Shown: positions 14,208 to 17,462 of the stretch, one piece after another | Layout: the number at the start of each line of letters is the position of its first letter | Numbering within the stretch: position 1 is the stretch's first letter | Source: Clostridia bacterium | GTDB taxonomy: Bacteria > Bacillota > Clostridia > Christensenellales > Borkfalkiaceae | DNA: 17,462 bases | Reading direction: 5' to 3' | Assembly (NCBI GenBank): GCA_017648525.1 | Contig: JAGCIP010000139.1 | Location: 1-17,462 of the forward strand | Made by a program: the position numbers and the translations under genes | The notes under the pieces: model-generated | Told to the model about the DNA's origin: nothing | What the model saw: only the letters and a program-made list of their open reading frames with translations | The model's database searches: none

Positions 14208-14933
14208 ATGAGAATTTTAGCAATCGGGGCTCATCCCGACGATATAGAGATTGCTTGTTCTGGAACTCTTGCTAAATGCGTGAAGCGAGGTGACACGGTA
14301 ATCGTTTGCCATGCGTCTAGCGGTAATTTAGGACACGTTGTAATTCCACCGGACGAACTAACGATTATTCGCGCGGGGGAAGCAAAAAAAGCAGGCTCAC
14401 TTGCGGGAATAGAAGTTGTATGGGGCGGATTTAATGACCTTGATATTTACGACAATAATAAAGAAGCAAGGGACAAGATGGTGGACGTTATTAGATACGC
14501 AAATCCTGATTTAATAATAACCCACGACCCTGACGATTATATGCCCGACCATACTGCGGTAAGTAAACTTGTGTTTGATGCAAGTTTTACGGCAACCTTG
14601 CCCAACTATAAGTGTTTTGTGCATAGATTAATTAAAGACGATAAGCCTGCAAAACTTGTGCCGATATATTATATGGACACGTTGGCGGGGGTAAACTTTA
14701 ACCCGACAATGTACGTTGACGTTTCATCAACTATCGACTTAAAGATAAAGATGTTAAACTGCCACGAAAGTCAAGTGGTATGGATGAAAGAGCACGACGG
14801 AATTGATTTTGCAGATATGGTTAAAACTTGTTCAAGATATCGTGGCTATCAATGTGGTTGCGATTATGCAGAAGGGTTTAAGCAATGCCAAGTGTATCTT
14901 AAAGGAACGAGTAAGCGATTACTTCCAGAATAA
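14208..14933 (+). CDS. PIG-L (LmbE) family zinc deacetylase
   Basis: A 241-residue PIG-L/LmbE fold protein; members remove acetyl groups from N-acetylglucosamine in glycolipids, oligosaccharides or metabolites, using zinc. The metal and catalytic motif AHPDD (8-12) gives H9 and D12 as ligands with D11 as probable base, and H115 in HDPDDYMPDHTAV (106-118) is the third ligand. A conserved H186 in NCHESQV is placed like the family's second catalytic His. No signal peptide, so a cytoplasmic small-molecule or phosphosugar substrate is likely. I choose ATG 14208, which has GGAG (14195-14198) nine nt upstream; the earlier ATG at 14193 overlaps that site. It is first in an operon with a NagB-like protein, fitting deacetylation before further amino-sugar processing. 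Substrate inferred only. Confidence 0.9.
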   Translation: MRILAIGAHPDDIEIACSGTLAKCVKRGDTVIVCHASSGNLGHVVIPPDELTIIRAGEAKKAGSLAGIEVVWGGFNDLDIYDNNKEARDKMVDVIRYANPDLIITHDPDDYMPDHTAVSKLVFDASFTATLPNYKCFVHRLIKDDKPAKLVPIYYMDTLAGVNFNPTMYVDVSSTIDLKIKMLNCHESQVVWMKEHDGIDFADMVKTCSRYRGYQCGCDYAEGFKQCQVYLKGTSKRLLPE

Positions 14934-14971
14934 AAGAAAAAATTTTTAATTTATATATAAGGAGAAATATT

Positions 14972-15916
14972 ATGGATTTTAATTCAACCGTAAAAGGTAG
15001 TTTGTTAGAAGGATTTTATCCTGAAGGCTGGGATTTTGAAAAGATTGATAAATGTTGTTCAAACGCTCCCGAATCAGTAACTGAAAGACAAGATTTTTGG
15101 AATAAAGATTTTAGTCCTATTCAATGCGAATCTCTTGCAGAGTTTGACGTAAAGATGGGACACGAAATTGCAAATACCATTAAAAAAGCCAACGAAAAGG
15201 GCGAAAAACTTGCATTTATTCTTCCCGTAGGTCCTATGGGTATGTATAAATGGGCAGTTTATTTCCTTAAAGAATGGAACGTAAGTTGTAAAAACGTTTG
15301 GTGCTTTAATATGGACGAATGGGCGGACGCAGAAGGTAATACCATTACCGGCGAAGCATCTTTCCAAAACGCTATGGAAACTGCTTTCTATAATCCGCTT
15401 GGCGAACTTACCGTTCCCAAGGAACACAGAAATTTTGCAACCAAAGAAAATCTTCCTACTTATCCCGAAAAGATTGCTAAATTAAAAGCAGAAGGCGCAA
15501 AACTCGTATTAGTTTACGGTATCGGTAGAATGTGCCACATTGCTTTCTGGGAACCGCAATTTGGCTCTGAATTTGCTAGTGATGAAGAATGGTTGAAGCA
15601 ACCTTATAGAATCGGTGCAAAACTTCACCCCTTAACCATTGAACAAAACGCACTCACTTCGTTTAGGTCTAGAACGAGTTTAGTTCCTTGTCGTGCTAAT
15701 ACGGTTGGTCCTGGACTTATGTTCCAAGCAGATTACGCTATCGGTGGGGCAGACGGTGCGTTTAACCGTGGTATGCAATGGCAAGGTATGAGTTTCTGGA
15801 TGACTTTGCGCTATGGCAAGAGCAGATGGGTAACTTCTTCGTTTATTCCTACTCTCCCCGGAAGATTATTCTTCGTTAAAGAACTTGCTGGCCCCTTAGG
15901 TCCAGACGTTAACTAA
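14972..15916 (+). CDS. NagB/6-phosphogluconolactonase-fold protein with altered active-site motif
   Basis: The 314-residue protein resembles glucosamine-6-phosphate deaminase (NagB): LPVGPMGMYKW (84-94) at the phosphate-binding loop, CFNMDEW (111-117) matching NMDEY with the catalytic D115, GIGRMCHIAFWEP (183-195) matching GxGxDGHIAFNEP, and TVGPGLMFQADYAIGG (244-259) matching the late AxTxGxGT segment. In the third motif the Asp-Gly before His is Met187-Cys188, while H189 and E194 remain. In NagB that Asp (D141 in E. coli) belongs to the catalytic set, so ordinary deaminase activity is doubtful. It is longer than NagB (about 260), with about 45 extra residues at the N-terminus. AAGGAG precedes the ATG. 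Lying between a PIG-L deacetylase and a polyol dehydrogenase, it probably handles an amino sugar phosphate or a derivative. Fold is fairly secure; the reaction is unknown. Confidence 0.78.
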   Translation: MDFNSTVKGSLLEGFYPEGWDFEKIDKCCSNAPESVTERQDFWNKDFSPIQCESLAEFDVKMGHEIANTIKKANEKGEKLAFILPVGPMGMYKWAVYFLKEWNVSCKNVWCFNMDEWADAEGNTITGEASFQNAMETAFYNPLGELTVPKEHRNFATKENLPTYPEKIAKLKAEGAKLVLVYGIGRMCHIAFWEPQFGSEFASDEEWLKQPYRIGAKLHPLTIEQNALTSFRSRTSLVPCRANTVGPGLMFQADYAIGGADGAFNRGMQWQGMSFWMTLRYGKSRWVTSSFIPTLPGRLFFVKELAGPLGPDVN

Positions 15917-15932
15917 TATTTTAGGGTAAAAC

Positions 15933-17153
15933 ATGAAAAAATTTATTATGTACGGCGCTGGTAATATCGGGCGCGGATTTATAGGTCAGTTGTTTTCGCT
16001 AAGCGGGTATTCGGTTGGTTTTATCGATATCAATAAAGAAGTTATCGCCCGCCTTAACGCGGACAAGGAATATCCCGTTGACGTGGTTTCTAACGACGGG
16101 TTAGAAGAAATTGCCGTAAAGAACGTTTACGGTATAGACGGAACGGATATTGAACTCGTATCTAACGAAATAGCATCTGCCGACATTATGGCAACTGCTA
16201 TCGGCGTTAACGTATTAAAATTTATAGCAAAGCCGATTGCGTTAGGGCTTAAAAAGCGTTTCGAAAACAACGCAAAACCTTTCAACATTATTATTTGTGA
16301 AAACCTTATCGGTGCAGACGAATTTTTGAAAGGGCTTATTAAAGAACAAATTCCCGAGTATGCTGAACGCGTTGAAAACGAAATAGGTTTCGTTGAAGCA
16401 AGTATCGGCAGAATGGTCCCCGTTATGACCGAAGAGAAAAAGCAAGGCAACCCCTTGCGCGTGTTCGTTGAGCCTTACAATATTTTGCCCGTTGACCTAA
16501 ACGCATTTAAGGGCGAAGTTCCAACAGACGTTGCAAATCTTTATCCTTATAAACCGTTCAATATGTTTATTCAAAGGAAACTCTTTATGCATAATATGAG
16601 CCACGCAACGTGCGCTTATCTTGGGTATTTAAGGAATTATGAATACATTTATCAAGCGGTGGAAGATTTTGATATTAAGTACGTTGCGTTTAAGGCGCTT
16701 ACTCAATCTGCGCTTGCTATTTCAAAAGAAAACGGCGTGGAAATGGAAATGCTTTTATCTCACGCAGAAAATCTTTTATACCGTTTCTTAAACAAGGCGC
16801 TTGGCGACACGGTTGCAAGAGTTGGTAAAGACACGATTAGAAAGTTGGGTGCAAACGACAGATTAGTTGGTGCGCTTAACCTTGCGGAAAAGCACGGACT
16901 TAATAGCGAATATATTTGTATCGGCATTGCGGCTGGCTTGGTTTTTGCTCCCGAAGGCGACCAAAGTAGCATTGAAGTTTCAACTTACGCAAACGAATTT
17001 GGTGCAAAATCTGCACTTGAAAAATATTGCAACTATACGGGCGAAAAGGTTGACTTAATAGAAAAACTTTACAATATGATTAAATCTGGCGAAGAAATTT
17101 CCGCACTCGTTAAAGTGTGTGAAGATAAGGCTGGAAAGGCAATTAGGGTGTAA
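15933..17153 (+). CDS. Mannitol-1-phosphate 5-dehydrogenase-like polyol dehydrogenase
   Basis: NAD(P)-dependent long-chain polyol dehydrogenase, 406 residues. It starts with the Rossmann signature GAGNIGRGFIG (8-18), closely matching MtlD, followed by D32 at the end of strand 2, which favours NAD over NADP. The catalytic block RKLFMHNMSHA (215-225) supplies K216, N221 and H224, the Lys/Asn/His set of this family. It is 20-25 residues longer than typical MtlD (about 382-385). The substrate may be mannitol-1-phosphate, but family members also act on free polyols and hexuronates, and the sequence alone does not decide. No mannitol PTS genes are in view, which weakens a mannitol role. A modest AGGG precedes the ATG. 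It lies 16 nt after the NagB-like gene and 1 nt before the kinase gene, so it is part of the same operon. Confidence 0.82.
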   Translation: MKKFIMYGAGNIGRGFIGQLFSLSGYSVGFIDINKEVIARLNADKEYPVDVVSNDGLEEIAVKNVYGIDGTDIELVSNEIASADIMATAIGVNVLKFIAKPIALGLKKRFENNAKPFNIIICENLIGADEFLKGLIKEQIPEYAERVENEIGFVEASIGRMVPVMTEEKKQGNPLRVFVEPYNILPVDLNAFKGEVPTDVANLYPYKPFNMFIQRKLFMHNMSHATCAYLGYLRNYEYIYQAVEDFDIKYVAFKALTQSALAISKENGVEMEMLLSHAENLLYRFLNKALGDTVARVGKDTIRKLGANDRLVGALNLAEKHGLNSEYICIGIAAGLVFAPEGDQSSIEVSTYANEFGAKSALEKYCNYTGEKVDLIEKLYNMIKSGEEISALVKVCEDKAGKAIRV

Positions 17154-17154
17154 T

Positions 17155-17462
17155 ATGGAAAGAATAGGGATTGCGCTTGCGGGGAATATTTTAACCGACA
17201 ACGTCAAAATGGTTGAAAATTACCCCGAAAAAGGAATGCTTGCAACTATTAGTGAAGAAAGCCTTGCGGTAGGCGGTTGCGTGCCAAACACTGCGATTGA
17301 CATCAAAAAAGTTGACCCCAAAATGCAAATAAGCGTTTATGGTAGAGTTGGCAAAGATTATAAAGGCGAATATGCCGTTAACGAAATGGAAAAAATAGGC
17401 ATTGACGTTAGCGGTGTAATTAGAAGCGATACTGCGCCTACAAGTTATTCAGACGTTATAAC
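17155..17462 (+). CDS. PfkB family carbohydrate kinase, 3' end outside the window
   Basis: Only the first 102 codons are visible; the frame is open to the right edge. The N-terminus shows the ribokinase/PfkB pattern: strand 1 ERIGIALAGNILTDNVKMV, the glycine pair in AVGGCVPNTAIDIKKV (about 38-53) that binds sugar in this family, then VYGRVGKDYKGEYAVNEMEKIGIDVSGV, the standard segment in which a G-R-V-G-x-D loop precedes a helix and the GID strand. These kinases phosphorylate sugars such as fructose, ribose, tagatose phosphate or KDG; the C-terminal ATP and catalytic motif (GAGD) is not in the window. The ATG begins one nt after the preceding stop, with AGGG as a weak binding site. It probably phosphorylates the product of the neighbouring dehydrogenase or another intermediate of the operon. 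Confidence 0.85.
   Translation, partial: MERIGIALAGNILTDNVKMVENYPEKGMLATISEESLAVGGCVPNTAIDIKKVDPKMQISVYGRVGKDYKGEYAVNEMEKIGIDVSGVIRSDTAPTSYSDVI

Noticed and set aside
1..17462. Mobile element, CRISPR array, tRNA or rRNA
   Set aside because: I saw no transposase or integrase frame, no regularly spaced repeats and no tRNA- or rRNA-like segment; nearly all the DNA is explained by metabolic genes.

Overview
The window reads as a chromosomal segment of a low-GC, Clostridia-like Firmicute. The support for this is AGGAG-type ribosome binding sites, a class 1B dihydroorotate dehydrogenase with a PyrK partner, a separate pyrI after pyrB, Rho-independent hairpins, and tightly packed co-directional genes. 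Lineage below that level cannot be read from the sequence. All 17 visible stop codons are TAA (15) or TAG (2).

Layout. (1) Positions 3-944 hold the 3' part of a ferritin-like di-iron protein, cut by the left edge. (2) Positions 1023-10001 hold a pyrimidine biosynthesis operon in the order pyrC-carB-pyrK-pyrD-pyrF-pyrE-pyrB-pyrI. It starts from a good sigma-A-type promoter and has a 120-nt leader that can fold either into a terminator or into a competing antiterminator. Together the genes make UMP from carbamoyl phosphate; the glutaminase subunit gene carA is absent from the cluster. (3) Positions 10056-12163 hold a second unit with its own TTGACA-17-TATACT promoter: a SIS-domain sugar-phosphate isomerase-like protein, an archaeal-type triosephosphate isomerase homologue and a long YjbQ-family protein, closed by a hairpin terminator. 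(4) Positions 12183-13184 encode an AEC-family permease. It converges on an AraC-family regulator (13198-14076, minus strand), and the two share a bidirectional terminator. (5) Divergent from the regulator, positions 14208-17462 hold an operon of a PIG-L deacetylase, a NagB-like protein with an altered active-site motif, a mannitol-1-phosphate dehydrogenase-like protein and a PfkB kinase cut by the right edge. This looks like a regulated catabolic route for an amino sugar or a related sugar/polyol.

The most interesting signals are: the pyr leader, which has clear attenuator logic but no binding loop I can recognise as that of PyrR; the PIG-L/NagB-like/MtlD-like/PfkB operon, whose NagB-like member has lost the catalytic-motif aspartate; the TIM homologue with the usual active-site Asn replaced by Gly; and an AraC promoter placed so that the mRNA would start at, or next to, the ATG. 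No mobile element, CRISPR array, rRNA or tRNA was seen.
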